From the NCBI RefSeq assembly GCF_000273375.1, contig NZ_CM001557.1:1579026-1622278 (forward strand): 43,253 bases of DNA. Reading direction: 5' to 3'. Under the pieces are notes generated by a model. That model saw nothing but the letters and a program-made list of their open reading frames with translations, had not been told where the DNA came from and ran no database searches. Position 1 is the stretch's first letter, and each line of letters begins with the position of its first letter. Shown here piece by piece: positions 7,474 through 14,534 of this stretch. The DNA is from Bartonella birtlesii IBS 325 (lineage in GTDB: Bacteria; Pseudomonadota; Alphaproteobacteria; Rhizobiales; Rhizobiaceae). The translations under genes were made by a program, and so were the position numbers.

Positions 7474-7510
7474 GTTTAAAACCTTAATTTTACCTATGGG
7501 TTTATTTGCC

Positions 7511-7642
7511 TCAAAACGGATCGTACAGAAGCGTTTTTAATTCAATGTGGTTTCCTATCACAAAATCTTTAAATCGCTTTGTACGGTGCCTTTCTGTCAA
7601 TTTAAACGCATATCTATTCTCAAAATCATCAGAAAACTTCAC
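7511..7642 (-). CDS. Possible small basic phage protein (43 residues, GTG start)
   Basis: A short frame between the replication accessory gene (ends 7654) and the 148-residue gene. It reads VKFSDDFENRYAFKLTERH..., ends LLYDPF and fills the gap neatly. Basic middle (RTKRFKDF). AAGGA precedes the GTG but about 13 bases away. Too short to be sure; gap-filling position and plausible composition are the only support. Confidence 0.35.
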   Translation of the reverse strand: MKFSDDFENRYAFKLTERHRTKRFKDFVIGNHIELKTLLYDPF

Positions 7643-7653
7643 TACTTTGCTGT

Positions 7654-8145
7654 TTATCCTTCAATGCCCTTTAAAACCTCTTCAAGTTCTTTTTGAACCT
7701 TTTCTATACGTTCTGATGGCATCGGTGCCTTTTGATTTGTTCCTTTTTCAGGCTTTTCAAGGTTCTTTAGAAGGCGATCTGCACGAAAGCGAATATCGCT
7801 TTCAAGCTTTTCGCAGTAACGATAAAAATCTGCTGTTGATGGCATAAAGGTTGCATTTAATCCCTCTGCTTTGCCTTTCAACGCGTTCTTTGTTGCCGTT
7901 TGCAATACCCAGCTGCTTATGCCTTCAAGAGCGTAAAGATACGCAAGCGCTGTCGCTTTCTCATCTGATCCCATGGGGCTCTTAAGTCCATTTGAAAGGA
8001 CAAGATACGTGGTTTGAATTTCTTCTTCAGTCGCTTTCTTTTCAAGCTTTTGCAACGCATCATGGACTAATGAGGTAACTCTCTCCGCTTCTGCAATCAA
8101 TGGTTTTTGCCCCATTTTCCAAAGGAACGGTGGTTCGGTTGTCAT
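7654..8145 (-). CDS. Phage replication-region accessory protein
   Basis: 163 residues from MTTEPPFLW. Helical; the second half ends in a charged, coiled segment (LESDIRFRADRLLKNLEKPEKG...ERIEKVQKELEEVLKGIEG). It overlaps the DUF1376 protein gene by 86 bp in another frame. The start is uncertain: GAGG abuts the ATG at 8145 with no gap, whereas an ATG at 8259 has an ideal AAAGGA, but residues from there read like a shadow of the overlapping gene. Its place directly after a replication-initiation type protein suggests a helicase-loader-like role; that is inference from position. Confidence 0.6.
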   Translation of the reverse strand: MTTEPPFLWKMGQKPLIAEAERVTSLVHDALQKLEKKATEEEIQTTYLVLSNGLKSPMGSDEKATALAYLYALEGISSWVLQTATKNALKGKAEGLNATFMPSTADFYRYCEKLESDIRFRADRLLKNLEKPEKGTNQKAPMPSERIEKVQKELEEVLKGIEG

Positions 8146-9136
8146 CCTCGAATAAAAATTTGTACACACTATCTGAATTTTTGATATTGGACATGTGCTG
8201 TGCAACGCGATAACTCCATCCACGCTGCTGTTCTGTTGTTCCAGTGCTTGGCTTTCCATAGTTTTTTCCTTTCTGTAAATCTTCAATTGCCTTGCGTACC
8301 CAGTTGCGCCACGTTGCTTGCCAATCACGCTTACTAGCGTCCTTACCTGCCTTGGCATTCCAATAATCTCGAAATTTTGCGATTTCGACTTTCACACGCT
8401 CCGGAAGCAAGCCCTCTGCAATGGCAAAATCGTAATCGGGTTCAAAATCCGCAGGCAATCGACAGCCTCTATCGGTTTTAACCCGCTTGGCTTTCTTAGG
8501 AACGCTTTCTTGCTCGTGAATGATTGGTTGGTTGGTTTCTAACGTTTCGATTTGTTCTGATTGGCTATCAACATCACACTCGATTGGCTCGTCAACCAAA
8601 TCGGTTGTTTCTAAATCTTCAAAATCAATTTCTTTTTTTAATAAAACGTTAGTTTTATTTTTTTTATATATATTGTTATTGTTAATGTTATTGTGCATTT
8701 CCAAGCATTGCTCATGCATTGCTTGTGCATTGCTTGTGCATTGCATATGCATTTCACTAGCATCATGATTGCTTTTATCTTTGTTTTTATCCCATCTTGC
8801 CTTTGCTGCTTTTGAAGCCTTTTCTGAAGATTTATCTAAATTCTCATTGCAATTTAGTAACTCTTCCTCAACTTGTGCACTCCATAAATTTCCATTTTCT
8901 AATCGAATAATTAATTTTTTTCGAATGAGTTTTTCTAATGACTTTTTAAAAATTTGTACTGAACAGCCAACAGCACGTGCTAAAACAGAAGCATCATCAT
9001 AAAGCGGTTCACAAGTTCTATACATAAAAGCAGTGAGTGTACTATAAGTCGCTTTTTCTGCTGCATCAGTGCCAGCAAAGTCCATAATCCACTCTTGATA
9101 AAAATTACGTACCCAAGGTAATTTATTTGCCATCAT
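8060..9136 (-). CDS. DUF1376-type phage replication protein
   Basis: 358 residues. About 4-95 match the DUF1376 winged-helix-like domain (LPWVRNFYQEWIMDFAGTDAAEKATYSTLTAFMY, VLARAVGCSVQIFKKSLEKLIRKK). A long low-complexity Asn/Met/Glu linker follows (about 100-215), including repeated AMHEQC-like codons from a run of TTGTGCATTG. The C-terminal domain (RLPADFEPDYDFAIAEGLLPERVKVEIAKFRDYWNAKAG...DWQATWRNWVRKA) resembles the DNA-binding C-domain of DnaT/phage replication proteins. It probably loads the host replisome at the phage origin. The last 30 residues overlap the next gene and may be dispensable. Confidence 0.8.
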   Translation of the reverse strand: MMANKLPWVRNFYQEWIMDFAGTDAAEKATYSTLTAFMYRTCEPLYDDASVLARAVGCSVQIFKKSLEKLIRKKLIIRLENGNLWSAQVEEELLNCNENLDKSSEKASKAAKARWDKNKDKSNHDASEMHMQCTSNAQAMHEQCLEMHNNINNNNIYKKNKTNVLLKKEIDFEDLETTDLVDEPIECDVDSQSEQIETLETNQPIIHEQESVPKKAKRVKTDRGCRLPADFEPDYDFAIAEGLLPERVKVEIAKFRDYWNAKAGKDASKRDWQATWRNWVRKAIEDLQKGKNYGKPSTGTTEQQRGWSYRVAQHMSNIKNSDSVYKFLFEDDNRTTVPLENGAKTIDCRSGESYLISP

Positions 9137-9464
9137 TCCCCTCCCCCTCTTGAATAAAAGCTGCTTCCTTTAATGCTTCTTCTGCTTTTAACTCCTCTTC
9201 AACATCTAAATTCCACAAGCAACCATCTGCTAAACGAATGAAATATCCTTCTTCAAGCAAAACATTCAGTGCCGCTTCAAACTTCTTCACTGAATAACCA
9301 GTGTAATGAGATAAAACTTTAATATTATAAAAAAGAGGTTCACCAGTATGCAACATACGTAACCGTAATCGCATATAGATATTGCCCTCTACAGCAGGCA
9401 AATATGCAAGATCAAGTAGCCACTTGTCTGCAAAAAGCCTCGTCCATGGTAATTTACTGGACAT
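9123..9464 (-). CDS. Short DUF1376-like protein, paralogue of its neighbour
   Basis: 113 residues. It aligns with the N-domain of the 358-residue protein next door: LPWTRLFADKWLLDLAYLPAVEGNIYMRLRLRMLHTGEPLFYN against LPWVRNFYQEWIMDF...EPLYDD, then a second helix-turn-helix-like stretch (VLSHYTGYSVKKFEAALNVLL) and the same LADGCLWNLDVEEEL ending. It lacks the linker and C-domain. Overlaps of 14 bp downstream and 11 bp upstream show tight coupling. Probably a duplicated domain acting as a partner or modulator of the full-length protein. Confidence 0.72.
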   Translation of the reverse strand: MSSKLPWTRLFADKWLLDLAYLPAVEGNIYMRLRLRMLHTGEPLFYNIKVLSHYTGYSVKKFEAALNVLLEEGYFIRLADGCLWNLDVEEELKAEEALKEAAFIQEGEGNDGK

Positions 9465-9927
9465 ACCCCAATTCCCTTTCTTTAACTAAATATAAAATTG
9501 CTAAAGCATCTGCTTCGTTATCATCTTTCGGATTGTGCCCTTTTGCACGCACCGCCTTAATCATCTCTTCTTTCGACGCATTCCCCTTACCTGTCGTCGC
9601 TTTCTTAATCGTACAAACCGGTATACCCTCATACGGTATCTGATGCTGTTCACACCAAGCCGTTAGGTGACCTAATAAACCACCGTACACATGCGCTGCA
9701 TCGGTTCCAACATGACGCCTCACCTCCTCAAAATAAACCGCGTCAATGTTACCTGCTGTCTGCTTTATTTCTGTAAGCCATCTCTTAAAGCGTAAATAAC
9801 GCATCCCACCGCCTTCAAAACGGCGTGATTTAAAATCAACGGTGCCACTAAATATGTCACCTCTCCCTCCACACATCGCCCACCCCGTTTTGGTACCTAG
9901 ATCAAAACAAAGAATCGTGTTATTCAC
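9454..9927 (-). CDS. RuvC-like crossover-junction endonuclease (phage)
   Basis: 157 residues starting at GTG 9927, chosen because GGAGAGG sits 4-10 bases upstream and the protein then begins directly with the first catalytic strand (NNTILCFDLGTKTGWA, Asp9). Further acidic residues expected of the RuvC/RNase H fold are visible: VYFEE (Glu67/68) and KDDNEADALAI (Asp135-Asp140). It would resolve branched DNA before packaging, working with the RecT/exonuclease pair and SSB. Its length is close to bacterial RuvC (about 170). Confidence 0.85.
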   Translation of the reverse strand: MNNTILCFDLGTKTGWAMCGGRGDIFSGTVDFKSRRFEGGGMRYLRFKRWLTEIKQTAGNIDAVYFEEVRRHVGTDAAHVYGGLLGHLTAWCEQHQIPYEGIPVCTIKKATTGKGNASKEEMIKAVRAKGHNPKDDNEADALAILYLVKERELGYVQ

Positions 9928-10002
9928 CGCACCTCTCCATACAAAACGTGTTTTATAGAAGTGTTTTTTTCCGAAAATGAAGGAAAGAAGGGTGTGAGAA
10001 GT

Positions 10003-10827
10003 ATGCAAGCGGTTTTAAATTGGATAGAACAGCATCCTGTATTATTTTCCGCGTTTTCTGTATTATTTTCAGCACTTTCTTCGGTTGGTGCTTTATTATC
10101 AGCAATTTTTGCTTTTCTTTCTATTAAACAGACATTTAAATTAAGAAAAAAAGATCGAATAGAAGCTGAAAAATTGAGAAAGGAAGATCTAGAAAAGTTT
10201 AAAACTGAATTAGCTAATGCCATGGACATAGCTAAATCAACTAAACAACAAGCACAAGCGCTAGAAAAGCTTACCAACGTTCTAGAAAAACAGACAGAAA
10301 TTTTAGAGCAAAGAAAACTTAATGTTTTATCACAATATATGCGAACATATAAAGATCCCGATAGTGACGTATTTTTATTTATCGATATAGCTTTATTCAT
10401 TGCAAATCCTACAAAACAACCAATTACAATCAATTCGATTAGTATAAATAAAGACAGCCTTTTTAGATTTATTCATGCAACATATAGTGTATCCTATCCT
10501 TTTCCTCCTTATAAAAAGGTACACACCATCTCCCCCAAAAATTTCAAACTTCTCTGTTTAAAAAAACCTAAAGTAGAACCTGAAATATATGATACTCTTA
10601 ATGTATTTAGCCTTGATGTTTCCAGCTCGCTATACTTGGTTCTTACTATCGCACCTATAAATAATAATACACCATCTAGACTAACATTCACTTTAGAACA
10701 CACTGCCGTAGATCCTCAAAATCCACCAGAAAAAGTGAATTTTCCCGTCCGCGATATTCAATACTTTGAACCAGAACCAGAATTCTTACAGCTGTTACGT
10801 TCAAAGAATAATGGTTTTCCAATTTGA
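10003..10827 (+). CDS. Membrane-anchored coiled-coil protein, unknown (possible moron)
   Basis: 274 residues. A membrane segment at about 14-42 (VLFSAFSVLFSALSSVGALLSAIFAFLSI) is followed by a charged coiled coil (about 45-105: LRKKDRIEAEKLRKED..., ALEKLTNVLEKQTEIL) and a beta-rich domain (about 115-270). The start is the ATG at 10003 after GGGTGTGAG. It points against the leftward operon, diverging from the RuvC-like gene and overlapping the end of the next minus gene by 27 bp. Orientation and membrane topology suggest a lysogenic-conversion or exclusion function; I do not recognise the family. Confidence 0.65.
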   Translation: MQAVLNWIEQHPVLFSAFSVLFSALSSVGALLSAIFAFLSIKQTFKLRKKDRIEAEKLRKEDLEKFKTELANAMDIAKSTKQQAQALEKLTNVLEKQTEILEQRKLNVLSQYMRTYKDPDSDVFLFIDIALFIANPTKQPITINSISINKDSLFRFIHATYSVSYPFPPYKKVHTISPKNFKLLCLKKPKVEPEIYDTLNVFSLDVSSSLYLVLTIAPINNNTPSRLTFTLEHTAVDPQNPPEKVNFPVRDIQYFEPEPEFLQLLRSKNNGFPI

Positions 10828-11439
10828 ACAATAACGCTGTTGTTCCTCAATACTTTTTTCAGCCAACTCGGCCCATGTCAGTGGCTTTGGCCTCACAAGA
10901 TGAAATAATAAATATTGCGATCTATCCCATTTATTAACTTCTTCAATTGTAACGGTTTTTTTTGCCATAAACCATGTATGGACATCGTTAATAATTTGAA
11001 TTGCTTCATTCTTTCTCTGTTCATCCATCATCAATTGTTGCAATATCTTTCGTGCTCTATCATCATCTTTTTCATCACTATATTCATTTATAATTGGAGC
11101 TTTGTTTACAAACTCTCTTACAAGCGCACGAACATCTTCAGGCTCTTGAAGATTGTCATTAATATTTTCATATTCAGTCAAATATTCTTGCTCTTTAGAT
11201 TTCTTCTGTTCAGATTCCAACAAACGTTCTTGCACTTTTTGTTGCAATTGCTGCAATTGTTGTATTTTCTCTTCATTTTCTGCTAGTTGTCCTTCCATCA
11301 ACGCTTTTTGTGACGCTATTAACTCATCTCGTTCTTTTATCGCTTGTCTAAGCATTTTTATGTTTTTAAAATTGGTATAAACCGCATAACATGAACACAA
11401 ATTAGCAATACAAGATATAATAAGTGCAATTAAGCCCAT
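10801..11439 (-). CDS. Membrane-anchored coiled-coil phage protein, unknown
   Basis: 212 residues. One N-terminal membrane segment (MGLIALIISCIANLCSCYAVY), then a long Gln/Glu/Lys coiled coil (about 27-110, with QQLQQLQQKVQERLLESEQKK), then a soluble C-domain (WFMAKKTVTIEEVNKWDRSQYLLFHLVRPKPLTWAELAE). The start at 11439 has AGGAGAGAGGG directly before it. It follows the coiled-coil/beta-helix gene by 10 bp, and its 3' end runs 27 bp into the convergent plus-strand gene, which has the same TM-plus-coil design. Function unknown. Confidence 0.65.
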   Translation of the reverse strand: MGLIALIISCIANLCSCYAVYTNFKNIKMLRQAIKERDELIASQKALMEGQLAENEEKIQQLQQLQQKVQERLLESEQKKSKEQEYLTEYENINDNLQEPEDVRALVREFVNKAPIINEYSDEKDDDRARKILQQLMMDEQRKNEAIQIINDVHTWFMAKKTVTIEEVNKWDRSQYLLFHLVRPKPLTWAELAEKSIEEQQRYCSNWKTIIL

Positions 11440-11449
11440 CCCTCTCTCC

Positions 11450-12745
11450 TCACTTACCCTTCTTCTCAGAAGAGCTAGTTTTATTACTAAAAGACATTTC
11501 TCCACTATGAACTAAAGTACCACCGCCAATGCTTTCTGTAGTAACACGTGTATCACCACGAACAGTTGCATTTTCATAAACTTTTCCAGTGCCACAAATT
11601 AATGCTTCATCATAAACTTGTGCATTGCCGTGAACTTGGGCCTTATTAGTAACGGTAGCATAACCGTAAACTTTGGCATCTTCATAAACCTGTGATGAAC
11701 CCCAAATCTCTGCATTTTCATACACATGCGCATTCCCATAAACCTTGGCATTCCCACCAATAATTACCTTTCCATAAGCCTGTGCTTTATCATAAACTTG
11801 AGCATTGGAGTAAACTTGAGCATCACTAAAAACCATAGCATCTCCACCAACCCAACAGTCACCATCATGACTAAGGTTTCTTTCTTTCGCTATCCAGCCT
11901 CCTAAATCACCTTTTTTAATGATTCCAAAGTCTTTTAATGCGCGAATACGATGTAGAATATGCGTACAACCACCTTTCTCACCACTGTGTTTGTATTCTT
12001 TTATTTCACCAGTGAATTCGTACTTCTTAGTTGGATCAACTGCTACAACATTATCTTTAAGCTCTTGTTTAAGCCTCTCAATTTCCTCAACACGGGATTG
12101 AACTTCTGCGTTTATTATCTGTATAAGCTCACCCCGCATTTTTAGCTCTTCTTTATCCTCATGATTCCGTTGATTCAATTTTTCAATTTCCGCATCGCGT
12201 GATTGAATATCTGCTTTTAAGGAAGCTATAATTCCATCTTTCCGTTCGAAGCTTTCATTACATTCATCTATCTTCTGCTCCAGTTCTTTAATTACAATAT
12301 CACGTTTTTTAATAGTTTCATTATGCGCTTTAAGGGTATTGTTATAATCTTCAATTTCTCTATTATGTTCTTTAATAACTCTACTTTTTTCTTCAATAGC
12401 AGCATCACGTTCCATAACTGCTCTATTCTGCTCTTTAACCGCAGTATCACGTTCCATAATTGCTCTATTCTGCCCTTTAACCGCAGCATCACGTTCCATA
12501 ACTGCCCTATTCTGCTCTTTTAACCGCAGCATCACGTTCCATAACTGCCCTATTCTGCTCTTTAACCGCAGCATCACGCTCATGAGTAAGCTCTACAGTT
12601 TCTCTTAAAAATTCATTTTTTTCTTTTTTGCCTCCTCTTTTAGATCTTTAACCTGCTCGCGATAAGAAAAAGCAAACCGCAATATTCCTGCACTGATAAA
12701 CAACATTACAACAAGTGCTATTGGTAAAATTTCATTTAAACTCAT
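11450..12745 (-). pseudogene. TM + coiled-coil + beta-helix repeat protein, broken by two offsetting frameshifts
   Basis: Start at 12745 (AAGGAG before ATG). The reading is MSLNEILPIALVVMLFISAG (membrane segment), a coil, then a frameshift in an A7 run near 12620 (one base short), then 42-bp repeats, then a second shift near 12518-12521 where one repeat has AAAA instead of AAA on the coding strand (one base extra). Frame is then restored. With both repaired the protein would have 431 residues: anchor, coil with 14-residue repeats like RAVMERDAAVKEQN, a second coil, and a C-terminal cap plus about 20 beta-helix turns (AKVYGN, AQVYDE). The cap matches the gene at 5034-5474. As written, translation stops after about 46 residues. 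Real decay, phase variation and sequence error are all possible. Confidence 0.7.
12392..12581 (-). repeat. 42-bp tandem repeat (about 4.5 copies) in the coiled-coil gene
   Basis: Copies begin at 12434, 12476, 12518 (43 bases, one extra T on the plus strand) and 12561, with a diverged copy before 12434. Each encodes 14 residues, exactly two heptads, so copy number could change coil length without breaking the frame. The 43-base copy is the site of a frameshift. Confidence 0.85.
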
Positions 12746-12755
12746 TTTGATCTCC

Positions 12756-13070
12756 TTAATGCTGCAAAGTCTCACCCGCGCTATCAACGCTGGAACTTTT
12801 GCAAATTTTCGACAATGGGGGACGCTCTTGCATTAATGACTGCAAGCGCTCGGGATAAAAAAAATCTTCTGGACGTAAATCTATCCCATGCTCACGGGCG
12901 TAGTTTAATAATTGCGCCTGATAAATTGAAGGAAATAACCCATTAGCACCACCTTTCTCTTTAGAATAAGTGATACGATAAACAGCGCCTTTACATTTCT
13001 GCAAAATACGCGAAACATTAACAGCCCCCCCTAAATATTTTATTATGGTATACGCAGGTTCTTTTTTCAT
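12756..13070 (-). CDS. Cro-like helix-turn-helix regulator
   Basis: 104 residues. The N-domain (YTIIKYLGGAVNVSRILQKCKGAVYRITYSKEKGGANGLFPSIYQAQLLNYAREHGIDLRPEDFF) is typical of short Cro/YdaS-like phage regulators in rhizobial prophages: a helix-turn-helix with the loop KGAVYRITYSKEKGG and the ending GIDLRPEDFF. First gene of the leftward operon, divergent from the CI-like repressor. One operator palindrome (13082-13096) lies just upstream, between its start and a TTGATA -35-like box. The tail after residue 80 is Ser-rich and probably disordered. Confidence 0.8.
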   Translation of the reverse strand: MKKEPAYTIIKYLGGAVNVSRILQKCKGAVYRITYSKEKGGANGLFPSIYQAQLLNYAREHGIDLRPEDFFYPERLQSLMQERPPLSKICKSSSVDSAGETLQH

Positions 13071-13081
13071 AACAATAAAAT

Positions 13082-13096
13082 TTCATATTCTGTGAA
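13082..13096. promoter_or_regulatory. Operator palindrome 1 (TTCATA-TTC-TGTGAA)
   Basis: One of four copies of the 15-bp TTCATA-N3-TATGAA motif (one mismatch). It lies 12 bases upstream of the Cro-like gene, downstream of a minus-strand TTGATA box, where repressor would block leftward transcription. Confidence 0.7.
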
Positions 13097-13135
13097 TTTT
13101 ATCAAGATAAAAATTCAGTTTTTTTTTATTGATTT

Positions 13136-13150
13136 TTCATATCACATGAA
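13136..13150. promoter_or_regulatory. Operator palindrome 2 (TTCATA-TCA-CATGAA)
   Basis: Second copy, one mismatch, 15 bases upstream of the repressor start and just downstream of TTGATT (13129-13134), so it probably overlaps the repressor promoter and gives autoregulation. Its centre is 54 bp (about five helical turns) from copy 1. Confidence 0.7.
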
Positions 13151-13164
13151 AGAGCTTTATCCTT

Positions 13165-13491
13165 ATGGAATCGGATCAGTTAAAAGCATGGCTTAATGAG
13201 CAATTAGCTAAAAATGGGCACGGCAGCAAAAAAATGCTAGCTAAACATTTAGGGGTATTGCCATCTACTTTATCCAACATGCTAAGTAATTCAGCAAAAA
13301 ATAAACCAATAAAACCTAGATTAATAAAAGCGGACGAACTAATAAAGATTATTGATTTTTTTGGTGAAATCCCACCTTTTTTAATAAAAGAATCTGAACA
13401 ATTTATTCGTCTTTATTACCAAGCAAAACCTGAAGTTCAGAAAGCTGTTTTAACGATTCTTCAAAATTCTTGTTCTTTAGACAAAGAATAA
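13165..13491 (+). CDS. Short CI-like phage repressor (HTH only)
   Basis: 108 residues. A lambda-repressor-like helix-turn-helix fills about 18-45 (GSKKMLAKHLGVLPSTLSNMLSN), followed by ADELIKIIDFFGEIPPFL and a C-terminal helix. There is no LexA-type protease domain, so induction cannot be by RecA self-cleavage; antirepressors encoded on both sides of it are the likely inducers. Divergent from the Cro-like gene, with two operator palindromes between them and two more after its 3' end. Confidence 0.82.
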   Translation: MESDQLKAWLNEQLAKNGHGSKKMLAKHLGVLPSTLSNMLSNSAKNKPIKPRLIKADELIKIIDFFGEIPPFLIKESEQFIRLYYQAKPEVQKAVLTILQNSCSLDKE

Positions 13492-13552
13492 TAGCTGCCA
13501 TAACTTTTTTATCTCCATAATTCCAAAGTTTTTCTAACATTGTATTATCCAT
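13403..13552 (-). CDS. Possible 49-residue protein antisense to the repressor 3' end
   Basis: Reads MDNTMLEKLWNYGDKKVMAA... to ...LLGNKDE, a leucine/lysine-rich helix. AAAGG lies 11-13 bases upstream and operator palindrome 3 lies 25 bases upstream. It overlaps the last 89 bp of the repressor on the other strand, so it may be a chance frame; the ribosome-binding site and operator give some support. Confidence 0.3.
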   Translation of the reverse strand: MDNTMLEKLWNYGDKKVMAAIILCLKNKNFEESLKQLSELQVLLGNKDE

Positions 13553-13576
13553 AATTAATTTTTACCTTTACAAAAT

Positions 13577-13591
13577 TTCATATTTTATGAA
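13577..13591. promoter_or_regulatory. Operator palindrome 3 (perfect TTCATA-TTT-TATGAA)
   Basis: A perfect 15-bp palindrome ten bases upstream of the TTGACA -35 box at 13601. Its centre is 33 bp (three helical turns) from copy 4, favouring cooperative binding on one DNA face. Confidence 0.75.
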
Positions 13592-13600
13592 TTTTTTTTA

Positions 13601-13629
13601 TTGACACCGTTCATTAAATATGAAATATA
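13601..13629 (+). promoter_or_regulatory. Rightward early promoter with operator palindrome 4
   Basis: Consensus TTGACA (13601-13606), 17 bases, then AATATA (13624-13629). Palindrome 4 (TTCATT-AAA-TATGAA, 13610-13624, one mismatch) fills the spacer, so repressor would occlude RNA polymerase. It would drive the frameshifted small gene, antA fragment, recT and exonuclease. Confidence 0.7.
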
Positions 13630-13711
13630 CAAACACCATACCCCGAAAAAAAAACCTATGTCAAGGCGTTTTTTTCAAAATGTATTTAAATATTTTGGTA
13701 TGGAGGCATTT

Positions 13712-14130
13712 GTGAAAAAACCAGTGTTTATAAATTCTGATGAAATTCTCTTAGTGATGTGCAATGATGAGAGAGACAATATTGCTAAATCTGGACCTTT
13801 CTTCGAAGAAAAAGACATTATCAACTTTATTGATGAAGCCGATAATGCTGTTCAAATCTTCCGTGTAGAACCAACGACTAATCGTTGCGAAGATATCTCT
13901 GAAGATCTCGCAGAATTCTATCTTAAAGAACGTGAAGAACAGTGTTTTAACGGAAACATTCCTCACGACTTTGTCACGCATAGTTCAGCATACGGTTTTT
14001 TTTAGAAGAAATCGAACAGCAGCGATATGAAGATGAAACATACGGTACTTATGAACAACAGCACCGTTTAACCCTTTGGGATGTCATTCCAAACTACCCT
14101 CACTATACACACTACAGAGGGCGTTTTTAA
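13712..14130 (+). pseudogene. Small early phage gene, frameshifted in a T8 run
   Basis: The likely start is the GTG at 13712, five bases after GGAGG (KKPVFINSDEILLVMCNDERDNIA...). The frame stops at 14005 in GGTTTTTTTTAG; with nine T it would run on as FFLEEIEQQRYEDETYGTYEQQHRLTLWDVIPNYP and end at 14130, giving about 138 residues. The continuation is acidic and plausible, so I treat 14005 as a broken end. First gene behind the rightward promoter. Family not recognised. A frame extending back to 13601 starts on the -35 box and is not real. Confidence 0.6.
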
Positions 14131-14179
14131 GAGCGCCCCCTTCTCTTATCAATATTGGTAATTCGAAGAGATTATAAAA

Positions 14180-14509
14180 ATGGATAATCTTATCACTATT
14201 ACAAATAACACCATTAACGAAGAAAGCGTTCAAACAGTCAACGCACGTGAATTGCATGCGTTCTTAGAGGCAAAACGTGACTTTTCCAATTGGATTAAGG
14301 ACCGTATTACCAGATACAATTTTATAGAAGGACAAGATTTTATAAAAACACAAGATTTGCGGTCACCAAATTTGGCGAGCGCAAAATCTAGAGCTGTTAT
14401 CGCAATTAATTACCATCTCACTTTGGAAATGGCAAAAGAACTTTCCATGGTAGAGCGTAATGAAAAAGGTAAACAAGCCCGTCAATATTTTATTGAATGC
14501 GAGCGGTGA
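14180..14509 (+). CDS. AntA/AntB-domain antirepressor, short or truncated
   Basis: 109 residues. The AntA/AntB domain is complete: VQTVNARELHAFLEAKRDFSNWIKDRITRYNFIEGQDFI, then AINYHLTLEMAKELSMVERNEKGKQARQYFIECE. Relatives usually carry a C-terminal KilAC or other DNA-binding domain; here the stop falls directly after ECER and recT starts 25 bases later, so the C-domain has been lost. Residues 61-69 (RSPNLASAK) interrupt the domain and the DNA there has the palindrome CCAAATTTGG, as in the other antirepressor. It may still antagonise the repressor by the N-domain alone. Confidence 0.75.
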   Translation: MDNLITITNNTINEESVQTVNARELHAFLEAKRDFSNWIKDRITRYNFIEGQDFIKTQDLRSPNLASAKSRAVIAINYHLTLEMAKELSMVERNEKGKQARQYFIECER

Positions 14510-14534
14510 ATTGCGCGCAATGTAGGAAATCAAG

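Noticed and set aside
8146..8358. Longer N-terminus for the replication accessory protein
   Set aside because: Upstream residues read as an out-of-frame shadow of the DUF1376 protein; the good AAAGGA at 8270 comes from its LQKGKNYG codons. Not fully excluded.
12434..12581. Regular direct repeats suggesting a CRISPR array
   Set aside because: Units are contiguous 42-bp copies without unique spacers and lie inside a coiled-coil gene; this is a coding VNTR.
13601..13711. TTG at 13601 as the start of the early gene
   Set aside because: It is the -35 box of a promoter overlapped by an operator; GTG 13712 has GGAGG at proper distance.
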